Notes under the pieces: generated by a model
What the model was told of the DNA's origin: nothing
Database searches by the model: none
What the model saw: only the letters and a program-made list of their open reading frames with translations
Program-made: the position numbers and the translations under genes
In this document: positions 36,839-46,123 of the stretch, one piece after another
How positions within the stretch are numbered: position 1 is the stretch's first letter
Layout: each line of letters opens with the position of its first letter
Origin: Nioella nitratireducens
GTDB taxonomy: Bacteria; Pseudomonadota; Alphaproteobacteria; Rhodobacterales; Rhodobacteraceae
Length of the DNA: 64,000 nucleotides
Reading direction: 5' to 3'
Assembly (NCBI RefSeq): GCF_001879715.1
Contig: NZ_MNBW01000006.1
Coordinates: forward strand, 124,001-188,000

Positions 36839-38842
36839 TCAATTGAGATGGCCGATAAGCCGCGCATGGCGATCGAATGCGGCGATGGTTGCCCCCAATG
36901 TAGGCAGGTCTGCTGCTTCCATCATCGGAATCATCTTGGCAAAGGCCGCCGCGGTGCCAAGCGCATCGCCAATGGCGGTATGGCGGTCGGTCTCGGGGAT
37001 GGTGATGGCGAGCCGGTCGCAGAGCGCGTCCAACGTGTGTTCCGCCGACTGGCCGTAGAGGATCGCCGACAGAAGCACGGTGTCGAGGATCGGCTGGTCA
37101 AAGCGCAGCCCGATCTCGGCCTCGCGCCGTTGCAGGAACGCCATGTCGAAAGGCGCGTTGTGGGCGACCAGAACGGCATTGTCGGCAAATCGGTGGAAAC
37201 GGGCCAGTGCCTCGGCCACGCAGGGGGCGCCCCTGACCATGGCGTCGGTGATGTGGTGAACGGCAGTCGAGGCGGCGGGAATCTTGCGGCCCGGATCAAC
37301 CAAAATGTCGAAGCGTTCCTCGGCCCGGATGCGCCCGTTGACCACCCGAACGGCGGCGATCTGGCAGATCTCGTCGACGGCGGGGTTCAGGCCGGTGGTC
37401 TCGGTGTCGAAGATGACGAAGTTGAGCTGTTTCAGCCGCGCCTCGGACAGTTCCGGTGGCAGGGCCGCGTGCAAAAGGTCGAAGTCATATTGCATGGCGC
37501 GGGCGGGACGCGGGGCGGTGGCGGCGGCCAGCGGCAGCGCGAGATGCAGCGCGGCGCGGCCTGCATCGCCGTGGGCAATCGTCACCTGTGTGGCATGGGT
37601 CGATTCCACGTCATGGCCCGAAAACCCGGTAAATCCGGGACTGAGTGGGGTCGAGAGCCAATCGTCCAGCGTATCGGCATCAGGTGTGGGAGAGGCGGCC
37701 TCCAGGCTGAGGGTGGCGGATTGCGCGCCCAGATCAGAGACCCTCACGGTCAGCGCGTCGGCGCCATGGCCGGTCCAGGCAAGGGCCAGCCGTTCGAGCA
37801 GGCGCGTCAGGGCGTAGCCATCGCACAGCACCCGGCGGGCGGGCAGGTCTTGGGTGATCTGCACGCCTTTGCGGGCGAGCCGCGACGCGACTGCGCCGCC
37901 AAGGTCGGACAGGGCCAGTGCTTCTTTCGGCCACCACGCCGCGTCGGTGGCCGATTTGCGCCCACTGACATCGCGCAGCAGGGTGCTCAGGGTCGTGCGT
38001 TCGGCCTCGGGCAGGGCGGGCAGGGTGGCCTCGGTCCCTTCGATCAGGCGATCGAGCAGCGCGGTGCGTTCGGCCCTGTGGCGCAGGTCGCTGGCCACGT
38101 CGTGCAGCGACAGCACATAGCCCGGAGTCGGCGTTTCCTGCCCGTCGAGATAGAGCAGCCGCATCCGGGCAGCGATCAGGCGTGCGCCATCCTCGGTCGC
38201 GCAGAGGATGTCGGCGGTGGCCTCGGGCGTGCCCTGTTGCAGGCGGGCATAGGCCTGCAGGATTGGGCCGGGTTTCAGCAGGTGGTGAATGGGGCGGTTG
38301 AGCACCAAGGCCTCGCTGTTGTCGAGCAATTCGACGGCGCGGGCGTTGTAGAGAGCGATGGTGTGGTCAGGCGTGCAGAACAGGACCCCGTCCGGCACCT
38401 CGGCCAAAAGGGTTTCCAGCCGCGATTTTTCCAGCGACAGGCGGGCGGTTTCCCGGCCCACGGCCATTGCCATGGCGTTGCGGGTTTCGGTCAGATGCGA
38501 CGAGACGGCGGCGGCGGCCTGCCCCAGATCCCCCAGATAGCGGGTGGGGGCGTGGTCGATCGCGTGATCCACGTCGGCATGGGCGCGGGCGCGCAGGTCG
38601 GCGGCCAGCCGTTCGACCGGGCGCGCGACGTTTTCATCGAAAAGCACCCAGACCCATGTGGTCAGGCCCAGAATGGCGAAACAGGCGACGACGCCCGCGA
38701 CGATGAAAGAGGACAGCGCCTCGGGTTCCGCCAGCCGGAGAAAGCCCAAGGTGAGGCCGCCGATGGTCAGGGCAGAGCCGCCAAGGGCGAGAAGCGCGAA
38801 GAACAGGAAGATCCGCAGGCGCAGACTGAGATGGGTCAACAT
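36839..38842 (-). CDS. Membrane-anchored PAS/degenerate kinase fused to DEDDh 3'-5' exonuclease
   Basis: 667 aa. Two N-terminal helices (about 10-32 and 45-68) are followed by a HAMP-like linker, a PAS-like region (about 140-250, VPDGVLFCTPDHTIALYN), and a stretch (about 260-455) resembling a histidine kinase core without a clear phospho-acceptor or ATP-binding N and G boxes. The C-terminal DnaQ-type exonuclease keeps all catalytic residues: D479 and E481 in FDTETTG, D566 in HNAPFD, H621 and D626. It is last in the acetate cluster after the DUF294/CBS gene. Annotation as DNA polymerase III epsilon would mislead. Confidence 0.82.
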   Translation of the reverse strand: MLTHLSLRLRIFLFFALLALGGSALTIGGLTLGFLRLAEPEALSSFIVAGVVACFAILGLTTWVWVLFDENVARPVERLAADLRARAHADVDHAIDHAPTRYLGDLGQAAAAVSSHLTETRNAMAMAVGRETARLSLEKSRLETLLAEVPDGVLFCTPDHTIALYNARAVELLDNSEALVLNRPIHHLLKPGPILQAYARLQQGTPEATADILCATEDGARLIAARMRLLYLDGQETPTPGYVLSLHDVASDLRHRAERTALLDRLIEGTEATLPALPEAERTTLSTLLRDVSGRKSATDAAWWPKEALALSDLGGAVASRLARKGVQITQDLPARRVLCDGYALTRLLERLALAWTGHGADALTVRVSDLGAQSATLSLEAASPTPDADTLDDWLSTPLSPGFTGFSGHDVESTHATQVTIAHGDAGRAALHLALPLAAATAPRPARAMQYDFDLLHAALPPELSEARLKQLNFVIFDTETTGLNPAVDEICQIAAVRVVNGRIRAEERFDILVDPGRKIPAASTAVHHITDAMVRGAPCVAEALARFHRFADNAVLVAHNAPFDMAFLQRREAEIGLRFDQPILDTVLLSAILYGQSAEHTLDALCDRLAITIPETDRHTAIGDALGTAAAFAKMIPMMEAADLPTLGATIAAFDRHARLIGHLN

Positions 38843-38874
38843 TGGGGCGGGCCTCCTCCTCCCGCATCAATTGG

Positions 38875-39402
38875 TCAGGTCGTGGCCTCGTTGCAGACGG
38901 CGAGGCGCAGGGGATCGTTTTCGCGCAAGGCGATCCACGGGGCGTCGTCGGTCAGGCTGTCGAGCGACAGGTCGGGGCGGTCGATCAGGGTGAGTTGGCG
39001 GTTGCCGGTGCAATCCACGGCCATCGGCACTTCGGTCGTGGCGGCCCATCGGCCAAAGACATAAAGGTTCACCAGATGCAGGCCGGGGGCGTCTTCGTTG
39101 CTGCGGATGCCCGCGATGTCGACCGCGATGAAGCCATCGCGGTAGGGGCGCAGATAGGTCCAGGGCTGCCACCATGCCGAGCGTTCATGGGTGACGATGA
39201 CCTCCATCCCTTCGGGCATCGAGCCAGTGGTGGTGTCATACCAGCCGTATTCGGTGGCGATGGTGGCCGCGATCATTGCGGCCCCGGCGCCGAGCGGGGT
39301 GATCCAGCCGGGCAGGCGGCGACCGGTGCCGAAACGCAGGGCAAGGGCAAGGCCCGCCCCGGCGAAGCCCGCGAAGATCACGGCGATGAGGGTCATCAGC
39401 AT
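38875..39402 (-). CDS. Conserved-type membrane protein of unknown function
   Basis: 175 aa, not recognised. Two hydrophobic helices (about 2-22 and 31-50) precede a soluble, probably periplasmic part with RSAWWQPWTYLRPYRDGFIAVDI and a lone Cys near each end (DCTGN, AVCNE). It lies between the DUF294/CBS gene (16 bases upstream) and the exonuclease fusion (32 bases downstream), so it is probably part of the same unit. No function is proposed. Confidence 0.7.
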   Translation of the reverse strand: MLMTLIAVIFAGFAGAGLALALRFGTGRRLPGWITPLGAGAAMIAATIATEYGWYDTTTGSMPEGMEVIVTHERSAWWQPWTYLRPYRDGFIAVDIAGIRSNEDAPGLHLVNLYVFGRWAATTEVPMAVDCTGNRQLTLIDRPDLSLDSLTDDAPWIALRENDPLRLAVCNEATT

Positions 39403-39418
39403 GGGGTGCGTTTCCTTG

Positions 39419-41233
39419 TCAGCTGAGGATGCCGCGGCCCTGACCGGCGGCGGATTGCATGGTTTTGACCACCACGAAAGCGTCGCGCAGGTGACTGCGT
39501 TCGAAATCGCTCAGGTCGGTGGGGGCCATGAAATTGTCGGGGGTGTCGCCGCGGCGGATCTGGCGGGCCTGGTGTTCCAGCCGGGCCTCGGCGATCATGT
39601 CATAGGCGTCGAGCAGGTCACGCCCGCCGGTCGGAGAGACTTGGCCGCCGTCTATTGCGGCCTCCAGCCGGGCGCGGGTGTTGGTCTGGGCCGACTGGCC
39701 CTGCAGGGCGTAGATGCGGCCAAGGTCCACGATGGGCCCGACACCGTTGTGCTTGAGGTCGATCTGGTTCTTGTGCTCGCCCGAGCGGACGGTGGCAAAA
39801 CCGCGGAAGAGGCCAAGCGGCGGCGTGTGCTTGAGCGAGTTCGAGACCATGTGGGCCACGAAGATCGAGTTTCCGGCGGCTGCGGCCAGCGTGTCGGCCT
39901 GAAGGTCTGCAAACAGGCGTTCGTCGCCGCCGATGGGGCGCAAGTCGAACATGACGCTGGCCAGCATCTGCGCTTCGGGGTCGGGTTTGGCGATCCATTT
40001 CTGGAAATACTGTGTCCAGACGCGCAGGGGCTGCCGCCAGCGGTCGGCGGTGGCCATCATGTCGCCGGGGCAATAGAAATAGCCGCAGGCATCCAGCCCG
40101 TCCGAGACAAACGTGGCCAGCGCCTTGAAATAGGCATCATGCTGGGGCTGCATCGCGTCGTCGAGGATCAGGCAGTTGTCCTGATCGCTGACGCCGGTCT
40201 GTTCCTGCCGCCCCTGCGACCCGCAGGCAAGCCACAGGTAGGGCACGGGCGGCGGGCCGAGCTGCTCTTGGGCCATGGCCAGCAGGCGCCGGGTGGTGGC
40301 GTCGCCCACATCTGTGATCAGGCGAGTGACGACCTGATGGGCGTTGTGGCCACCGACCAGTTGCACCAGCAATTGCGGGATGCGCGCGACGATGCCGGTC
40401 AGATCGTCAACAGTGTCGGCGTCGGCGACATCCCGGATCAGCGCCGCAGAGGAGGTGGCCTGAAACCGCGTCAGGTCGGTCTGGGTCAGGATACCCACCA
40501 GCCTGCCGTCGTCGATCACCGGCATATGGGTGATGCGCCGCTCGACCATCACATGCAGCACGTCCGAGACGAGGGCCGAGGGTGGCAGCGACATGGGGTT
40601 CGCGGTCATAACGGCGCGCACAGGCGTGTCGGGGGCCAGTCCCTCGGCCAGCGCCTTGTTGGTCAGGTCGCGGGTGGTGACGATCCCGGTGACGGTGTCG
40701 CCTTGGGTGATCATCAGCGACGAGACGCCATGCTCGCGCATTGTCTGCGCGGCGGCGCGGATCGGGGTGTCGGGCGTGGCGGTATGGGGGGCGGGCGTCA
40801 TCATGTCGGCCAGCCGCATGGTGGCCAGATCCTGACGCTTGGCGCGGGCGGGGCGGGTGCGGTCGAAGAACCGGGCGACGCGGGGGTGATCGGCAATCAG
40901 CGCGCGGAAGGTGTCGGCGGGAACGGCAATAAGCTGGCTGTCGCTGTCGGCGCGGGCAGTCGTGGCGGCCAGCCCGTCGCGCATCAGGCCCCGTTCGCCG
41001 AAAGAGTTGCGGGGACCGAGGATCGAAAGGAGCGCGCCGGACTCGTCGGTGATTTCAACGCGCCCGCGAATGATAAGGTAAAGCGCATCGAGCGGCGCGC
41101 CTTGGGGGTAGATCGTGGTCCCGGCGTCCACGTCCCGGCGCACCACGGTCTCGGCCAGATGGTCGAGCGCCTCGGGCGGCAGGCTATCGTAGGGATGGGT
41201 CAGGGCGAGGATTTCGCGGGTTGTCTGGGGCAT
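39419..41233 (-). CDS. cNMP-binding / tandem CBS / DUF294 nucleotidyltransferase-like protein
   Basis: 604 aa signalling protein. A cyclic-nucleotide-binding-like domain (about 10-120) precedes a CBS pair (about 155-275) and a DUF294 nucleotidyltransferase-like domain with GSQGRQEQTGVSDQD from G338, then a helical DUF294 C-terminus. This architecture is known next to actP and DnaQ-like genes in acetate loci. The ATG at 41233 has GGGGGAG upstream; a GTG at 41266 overlaps the preceding terminator hairpin and is not used. Whether it transfers nucleotides to a protein is unknown. Confidence 0.88.
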   Translation of the reverse strand: MPQTTREILALTHPYDSLPPEALDHLAETVVRRDVDAGTTIYPQGAPLDALYLIIRGRVEITDESGALLSILGPRNSFGERGLMRDGLAATTARADSDSQLIAVPADTFRALIADHPRVARFFDRTRPARAKRQDLATMRLADMMTPAPHTATPDTPIRAAAQTMREHGVSSLMITQGDTVTGIVTTRDLTNKALAEGLAPDTPVRAVMTANPMSLPPSALVSDVLHVMVERRITHMPVIDDGRLVGILTQTDLTRFQATSSAALIRDVADADTVDDLTGIVARIPQLLVQLVGGHNAHQVVTRLITDVGDATTRRLLAMAQEQLGPPPVPYLWLACGSQGRQEQTGVSDQDNCLILDDAMQPQHDAYFKALATFVSDGLDACGYFYCPGDMMATADRWRQPLRVWTQYFQKWIAKPDPEAQMLASVMFDLRPIGGDERLFADLQADTLAAAAGNSIFVAHMVSNSLKHTPPLGLFRGFATVRSGEHKNQIDLKHNGVGPIVDLGRIYALQGQSAQTNTRARLEAAIDGGQVSPTGGRDLLDAYDMIAEARLEHQARQIRRGDTPDNFMAPTDLSDFERSHLRDAFVVVKTMQSAAGQGRGILS

Positions 41234-41253
41234 TGGTCCGGCTCCCCCGGATG

Positions 41254-41287
41254 TAAAATGGCGCACCCCGGAGGGTCGGGATGCGCC
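41254..41287 (-). terminator. Terminator after actP
   Basis: On the minus strand: GGCGCATCCCG, loop ACCCTC, CGGGGTGCGCC, then ATTTTA. The stem has 11 pairs with one G-U. It separates actP from the DUF294 gene, which could be read by read-through. Confidence 0.65.
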
Positions 41288-41337
41288 GTTGTCCTGAACG
41301 GGGCCCGCGGTGTCGCAGGCCCTGTCTTGGCTAGGCC

Positions 41338-43104
41338 TCAGTGATCCTGAGCGGCGCCTGCACCGCGCGGCACGCGGATGCTTTCCACCAGATCGCGGAT
41401 CTCTTGCGGCGGCTCGTCGGTCGCATTGGACACGAGGTAGGCCACGGCAAAGTTGATGACCGCCCCGATGGCACCGAACGAGGTCGACTTGACCGGTCCA
41501 AGCAGCGGATCGGCGTCGGTGAACGTGTTGGTGCCGGGGATGAAGAACCAGCCCTTGTGCAGGAAGATGTAGACAACGGTCACGATCAGACCGGCCAACA
41601 TCCCGGCCACGGCGCCCTTGTTGTTCACCCGCTTGGAGAAGATCCCCATCATCAGCGCCGGGAAGATCGACGCAGCGGCCAGACCGAAGGCCAGAGCCAC
41701 GGTTTGCGCGGCGAAGCCCGGCGGGTTGAGCCCGAGGTAGGTCGCCACTGCGATGGCACCGGCCATGGCGATACGGGCCGAAAGCAATTCAGCCTTTTCC
41801 GAGATGTTCGGATTGAGCTGACCCTTGATCAGATCGTGGCTGATGGCGCCCGAGATGGCCAGAAGCAGACCTGCCGCGGTGGACAGGGCGGCGGCCAGGC
41901 CACCGGCCGCGACCAGTGCGATCACCCAACCCGGCAGGTTGGCGATTTCGGGGTTGGCCAGCACGAGGATGTCGCGGTTCACGGTCAGTTCCGATCCGGC
42001 CCAGCCACGCTCTTCCGCCGTGGCGGCGAAGTCTGCGGAGCCTGCGTTATACCACTGGATCAGGCCGTCGCCATTGGCGTCTTGGAAGCTGAGCAGACCG
42101 GTGACTTCCCAGTTCTGCATCCACTCGGGGCGATCGTCGTAGGCGATCGGGGCCTCGGTGGTGCCATTGGGATAGACGGTGTCGATCAGGTTCAGGCGAG
42201 CCATCGCGCCCACGGCCGGAGCGGTGAGATAGAGCAGCGCGATGAAGACCAGCGCCCAACCGGCGGACCAGCGTGCGTCGGCCACTTTCGGCACGGTGAA
42301 GAAGCGGATGATGACGTGGGGCAGGCCCGCGGTGCCGATCATCAGCGACATGGTGAACAGGAACATGTCGAAGGTGTTGGAGTGATGGCCGGTGTATTCG
42401 GCAAACCCAAGCTCTTGCACGACCTGGTCAAGGCGTTCCAGCAGCGGCTGACCCGAGGCGACATGATCCGAGAACAGGCCAAGGGCCGGGATCGGGTTGC
42501 CCGTCAGTTGCAGCGAGATGAAGATCGCCGGGATGGTGTAGGCGACGATCAACACGCAATACTGTGCGACCTGCGTGTAGGTCACGCCCTTCATGCCGCC
42601 GAGAACGGCATACATGAAGACGATGGCGGCACCGATATAGAGGCCGGTCGCGTTGTCCACTTCGAGAAAGCGCGAGAAGGCCACGCCGACGCCGGTCATC
42701 TGACCGATCACGTAGGTGACGGAGGCGACGATCAGGCAGACCACGGCCACCACGCGGGCGGTCGGGCTGTAGAAGCGGTCGCCGATGAATTCCGGCACGG
42801 TGAACTTGCCGAACTTGCGCAGGTAGGGCGCAAGCAGCATGGCGAGCAGCACGTAGCCGCCGGTCCAGCCCATCAGGTAGGTGGAGTTGTCGTAGCCGGT
42901 AAAGGCGATGAGACCCGCCATCGAGATAAACGAGGCCGCCGACATCCAGTCAGCCGCCGTTGCCATCCCGTTGGTGACGGGGTGAACGCCGCGTCCGGCG
43001 GCGTAAAATTCAGACGTGGACCCTGCGCGGGCCCAGATCGCGATACCGATGTAGAGCGCGAATGTGGCGCCCACAAAGATAAGGTTGAGAGTATACTGTT
43101 CCAT
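41338..43104 (-). CDS. actP: Acetate-type sodium:solute symporter (ActP/VC_2705 family)
   Basis: 588 aa with about 13 membrane helices, SSS family. Family stretches include ATAADWMSAASFISMAG, GGMKGVTYTQVAQYCVL, SLMIGTAGLPHVIIRFFTVP and AAGGLAAALSTAAGLLLAISGAISHD. A longer loop at about 300-370 contains an aspartate/asparagine-rich stretch (FQDANGDGLIQW). It starts 15 bases after the DUF4212 gene, its small partner. Acetate or another short monocarboxylate is inferred from acsA in the same cluster. Confidence 0.9.
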   Translation of the reverse strand: MEQYTLNLIFVGATFALYIGIAIWARAGSTSEFYAAGRGVHPVTNGMATAADWMSAASFISMAGLIAFTGYDNSTYLMGWTGGYVLLAMLLAPYLRKFGKFTVPEFIGDRFYSPTARVVAVVCLIVASVTYVIGQMTGVGVAFSRFLEVDNATGLYIGAAIVFMYAVLGGMKGVTYTQVAQYCVLIVAYTIPAIFISLQLTGNPIPALGLFSDHVASGQPLLERLDQVVQELGFAEYTGHHSNTFDMFLFTMSLMIGTAGLPHVIIRFFTVPKVADARWSAGWALVFIALLYLTAPAVGAMARLNLIDTVYPNGTTEAPIAYDDRPEWMQNWEVTGLLSFQDANGDGLIQWYNAGSADFAATAEERGWAGSELTVNRDILVLANPEIANLPGWVIALVAAGGLAAALSTAAGLLLAISGAISHDLIKGQLNPNISEKAELLSARIAMAGAIAVATYLGLNPPGFAAQTVALAFGLAAASIFPALMMGIFSKRVNNKGAVAGMLAGLIVTVVYIFLHKGWFFIPGTNTFTDADPLLGPVKSTSFGAIGAVINFAVAYLVSNATDEPPQEIRDLVESIRVPRGAGAAQDH

Positions 43105-43119
43105 GTTCCCGTGTCGTCC

Positions 43120-43380
43120 TTACTCTTCGTCCACGCCGTGTTGCTTATCGAGCGTGTTCATCCGCCAGGCGTAGAAGAAGATCAGCGCGAGGAAGACGAG
43201 GATGGAGCCTTGTTGGGCAAACCAGAAGCCCAGATCGGTGCCGCCAACCGCGATGCCGGACAGCATCGGGCGCAGCAGGATACCGAAACCGAACGAGACA
43301 ACCGCCCAGATCACCAGGCAGATGGCGACCAGACGCATGTTCGCGGACCAGTACTCATTGTTAGATGGCGAATCAGCCAT
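43120..43380 (-). CDS. DUF4212 small subunit of the sodium:solute symporter
   Basis: 86 aa with two helices (about 16-37 and 50-70) and the family stretches YWSANMRLVAICL and GFWFAQQGSI. DUF4212 proteins are encoded directly before VC_2705-type symporters and are thought to be their small subunit. The charged C-terminus ends GVDEE. Confidence 0.9.
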   Translation of the reverse strand: MADSPSNNEYWSANMRLVAICLVIWAVVSFGFGILLRPMLSGIAVGGTDLGFWFAQQGSILVFLALIFFYAWRMNTLDKQHGVDEE

Positions 43381-43450
43381 TATGTTACTCCCACTTGTTG
43401 AGGATGATCCGGGATGGACTCCGACCCCCGCCCCGGACCCTTGATATCGC

Positions 43451-43473
43451 GGGCGCCCCTCAGAAGGGCGCCC
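43451..43473 (-). terminator. Hairpin between adk and the symporter genes
   Basis: GGGCGCCC, loop of seven (CTCAGAA on the plus strand), GGGCGCCC. No T-run, so it is an attenuator or processing site rather than a full stop. Confidence 0.45.
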
Positions 43474-43483
43474 GTGACGTTTG

Positions 43484-44170
43484 TCAGGCCGCCGTGACCT
43501 CGGTCACGATGGCACCAAGGCTGGCGGCGATATCGCCGATGTCGCCCATGGCGTGGACCCGGCTCAGCGCACCACGGTTGTCGTAGTAGCTGATCAGCGG
43601 GGCGGTCTGTGCGTGGTATGCCGACAGGCGCGTGCGCACCGTGTCTGCATTGTCATCCGCGCGGCGTTTGAACTCGTTACTCTGGCACTTGTCACAAACG
43701 CCTACGGTGGCGGGCTGCTTGAACTCGTCATGATAGCCTTCGCCACAAGTCGAACAGGTGTATCGCCCGGATACGCGGGCCACCATCGCCTCGTCATCCA
43801 CGTCGAGGCTGATCGCGGCGTCGATCTTTTGCCCGCGATCCGCGAGCAGTTCGTCAAGCGCCGCGGCCTGCGCCTCGGTTCGGGGAAAGCCGTCGAGGAT
43901 TGTTCCCTTGGTCACATCTGGCTGGTCGAGCCGGTCGGACAGGATGGCGATGACGATCTCGTCGGAAACGAGGTCGCCCTTCTCCATCACCGCCTTGGCG
44001 GCGGTGCCGGCCGCTGTGCCCTTGGCCACGGCGTCGCGCAGCAGATCCCCGGTGGAGAGCTGCACGAGGCCGAAGGTATCTTCCAGCATACGGGCCTGGG
44101 TGCCCTTCCCGGCGCCCGGAGGGCCGAGAAGGATCAGGTTGACGGGGCGGGTCATGGTCTGTGTGGTCAT
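43484..44170 (-). CDS. adk: Adenylate kinase, long-lid zinc type
   Basis: 228 aa. P-loop GPPGAGKGT at 16-24, GFPRT near 94-98, and a lid with four cysteines (C139, C142, C159, C162) that would bind zinc. It converts AMP plus ATP to two ADP. It starts 9 bases after acsA, whose reaction releases AMP, so coupling of AMP recycling with acetate activation is likely. In many bacteria the housekeeping adk sits by secY in the ribosomal operon; this may be a second copy. An internal ATG at 44155 (MTRPVN) is the alternative start. Confidence 0.92.
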   Translation of the reverse strand: MTTQTMTRPVNLILLGPPGAGKGTQARMLEDTFGLVQLSTGDLLRDAVAKGTAAGTAAKAVMEKGDLVSDEIVIAILSDRLDQPDVTKGTILDGFPRTEAQAAALDELLADRGQKIDAAISLDVDDEAMVARVSGRYTCSTCGEGYHDEFKQPATVGVCDKCQSNEFKRRADDNADTVRTRLSAYHAQTAPLISYYDNRGALSRVHAMGDIGDIAASLGAIVTEVTAA

Positions 44171-44179
44171 GACAACGCC

Positions 44180-46123
44180 TTACTTTACGGCCCGGTTCTC
44201 GATCAGTTCGTCCACGACGGACGGATCTGCGAGGGTCGAGGTATCGCCAAGGCTGCCGAAGTCGTTTTCGGCGATCTTGCGCAGGATGCGGCGCATGATC
44301 TTGCCCGAGCGGGTCTTGGGCAGGCCGGGGGCCCACTGGATGACATCGGGTTTGGCGATCGGGCCGATTTCGGTGCGGACCCAATCCGAGAGCGTCTTTT
44401 TCAGCTCGTCCGACGGGGTTTCATCGTTCATCAGCGTGACATAGCAGTAGATGCCTTGCCCCTTGACAGGATGCGGATAGCCCACAACGGCGGCCTCGGA
44501 CACGGTTTCGTGCGCCACCAGTGCGCTTTCGACCTCGGCGGTGCCCATGCGGTGACCGGAAACGTTGATCACGTCATCGACGCGGCCGGTGATCCAGTAG
44601 TCGCCGTCCTCGTCGCGGCGGCAGCCGTCGCCCGAGAAGTAGTAGCCCTTGTAGTCCGAGAAGTAGGTTTTCACGAAGCGGTCGTGATCGCCGTAGACGG
44701 TGCGCATCTGGCCCGGCCAGCTATCGGCCAGCACAAGCACGCCCTCGACGCCGTTGCCTTCGACGACGTCGCCCGTGGTCGGGTCGAGCACGAGCGGCTT
44801 GACGCCAAAGAACGGCTTTTGCGCCGCGCCGGGCTTGAGGTCATGGGCACCGGGCAGCGGGGTCATCATGTGACCGCCGGTTTCCGTCTGCCACCATGTA
44901 TCGACGATCGGGCAGTTCCCCTTGCCGACATTCTCGTTGTACCAGTTCCACGCTTCGGGGTTGATGGGTTCGCCCACCGAGCCGAGGATCTTGAGATCGG
45001 ACAGGTCGTATTTCTCGACGAATTCCGTTCCCTTGCCCATCAGCGCGCGGATCGCGGTGGGGGCGGTGTAGAACTGGTTGACCTTGTGCTTTTCACAGAC
45101 GGCCCAGAAGCGGCCGGCATCGGGGTAGGTCGGCACGCCTTCGAACATCAGCGTGATCGCGCCGTTGGCCAGCGGGCCATAGACGATATAGCTGTGGCCA
45201 GTGACCCAGCCCACGTCCGCGGTGCACCAGAACACGTCGCCATCCTTGTAGTCGAAGACGTATTCGTGGGTCATCGAGGCATAAACGAGGTAGCCGCCGG
45301 TGGTGTGCACCACGCCCTTGGGCTGCCCGGTCGAGCCCGAGGTGTAGAGGATGAACAGCGGATCTTCGGCGTTCATCTCTTCCGGCGGGCAGTCTGCGCT
45401 GACCGTGGCGGCAAGGTCGTGATACCAGTGGTCGCGGTCGGCAACCCAGGCCACCTGATCGCCGGTGCGCTTGACCACGAGGCATTTCACATGGTCATCG
45501 CAATGCAGGAGCGCCTTGTTGACGTTGTCTTTCAGCTCGGTGACACGCCCGCCGCGCGGGGCGCCATCGGAGGTGATGACCAGCTTGGCCCCACACCCGT
45601 TGATCCGCGCAGACAGCGCATCGGGAGAGAACCCGGCGAAGACGATGGAATGCACGGCGCCAATGCGGGCGCAGGCCAGCATGGCATAGGCGGCGGCCGG
45701 GATCATCGGCAGGTAGATGACGACGCGGTCACCTTTGCCCACGCCCATTTCCTTGAGGACGTTGGCGAAACGGCCCACTTCCTCGGACAGTTGATTGTAG
45801 GTGATGTGCTGCGCATCGTCGCCCGGTTCATCGGGCTCGAAAATGATCGCGGTCTGGTCGCCACGGGTGGCCAAGTGCCGGTCGATGCAGTTGGCGGCGA
45901 CGTTCAGGGTGCCGTCTTCGTACCATTTGATATGGACGTTGTCGAAGTCATAGGACGTATCCTTGACCTTGGTGTAGGGCTTGATCCAGTCGATGCGGCG
46001 CCCATGCTCGCCCCAGAACCCTTCGGGGTCGTTGATCGAGGCGGCATACATCTCGTTGTACTTGGCCAGGTCGATATGCGCGTCCTTGAGCAGTCCGGGC
46101 ATCATGTCAGTGTCGTTGGACAA
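44180..46123 (-). CDS. acsA: Acetyl-CoA synthetase (AMP-forming)
   Basis: 647 aa. It activates acetate to acetyl-CoA through acetyl-AMP. Motifs are [19 protein letters not shown], the [20 protein letters not shown] region, and PKTRSGK with K608, the lysine acetylated in Acs enzymes. The start appears to be TTG at 46123, with AGGGAGA upstream; ATG codons at residues 7 and 8 are alternatives. It heads the minus-strand acetate cluster. Confidence 0.96.
   Translation of the reverse strand: MSNDTDMMPGLLKDAHIDLAKYNEMYAASINDPEGFWGEHGRRIDWIKPYTKVKDTSYDFDNVHIKWYEDGTLNVAANCIDRHLATRGDQTAIIFEPDEPGDDAQHITYNQLSEEVGRFANVLKEMGVGKGDRVVIYLPMIPAAAYAMLACARIGAVHSIVFAGFSPDALSARINGCGAKLVITSDGAPRGGRVTELKDNVNKALLHCDDHVKCLVVKRTGDQVAWVADRDHWYHDLAATVSADCPPEEMNAEDPLFILYTSGSTGQPKGVVHTTGGYLVYASMTHEYVFDYKDGDVFWCTADVGWVTGHSYIVYGPLANGAITLMFEGVPTYPDAGRFWAVCEKHKVNQFYTAPTAIRALMGKGTEFVEKYDLSDLKILGSVGEPINPEAWNWYNENVGKGNCPIVDTWWQTETGGHMMTPLPGAHDLKPGAAQKPFFGVKPLVLDPTTGDVVEGNGVEGVLVLADSWPGQMRTVYGDHDRFVKTYFSDYKGYYFSGDGCRRDEDGDYWITGRVDDVINVSGHRMGTAEVESALVAHETVSEAAVVGYPHPVKGQGIYCYVTLMNDETPSDELKKTLSDWVRTEIGPIAKPDVIQWAPGLPKTRSGKIMRRILRKIAENDFGSLGDTSTLADPSVVDELIENRAVK

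Noticed and set aside
36848-39064. Very long plus-strand open frame (over 700 codons)
   Set aside because: It is exactly antisense to the exonuclease fusion gene, lacks a ribosome site and family motifs; GC-rich codon bias creates such shadows.
41341-43401. 686-codon plus-strand open frame
   Set aside because: Antisense to actP and the DUF4212 gene; His/Arg/Gly-rich product with no domain.
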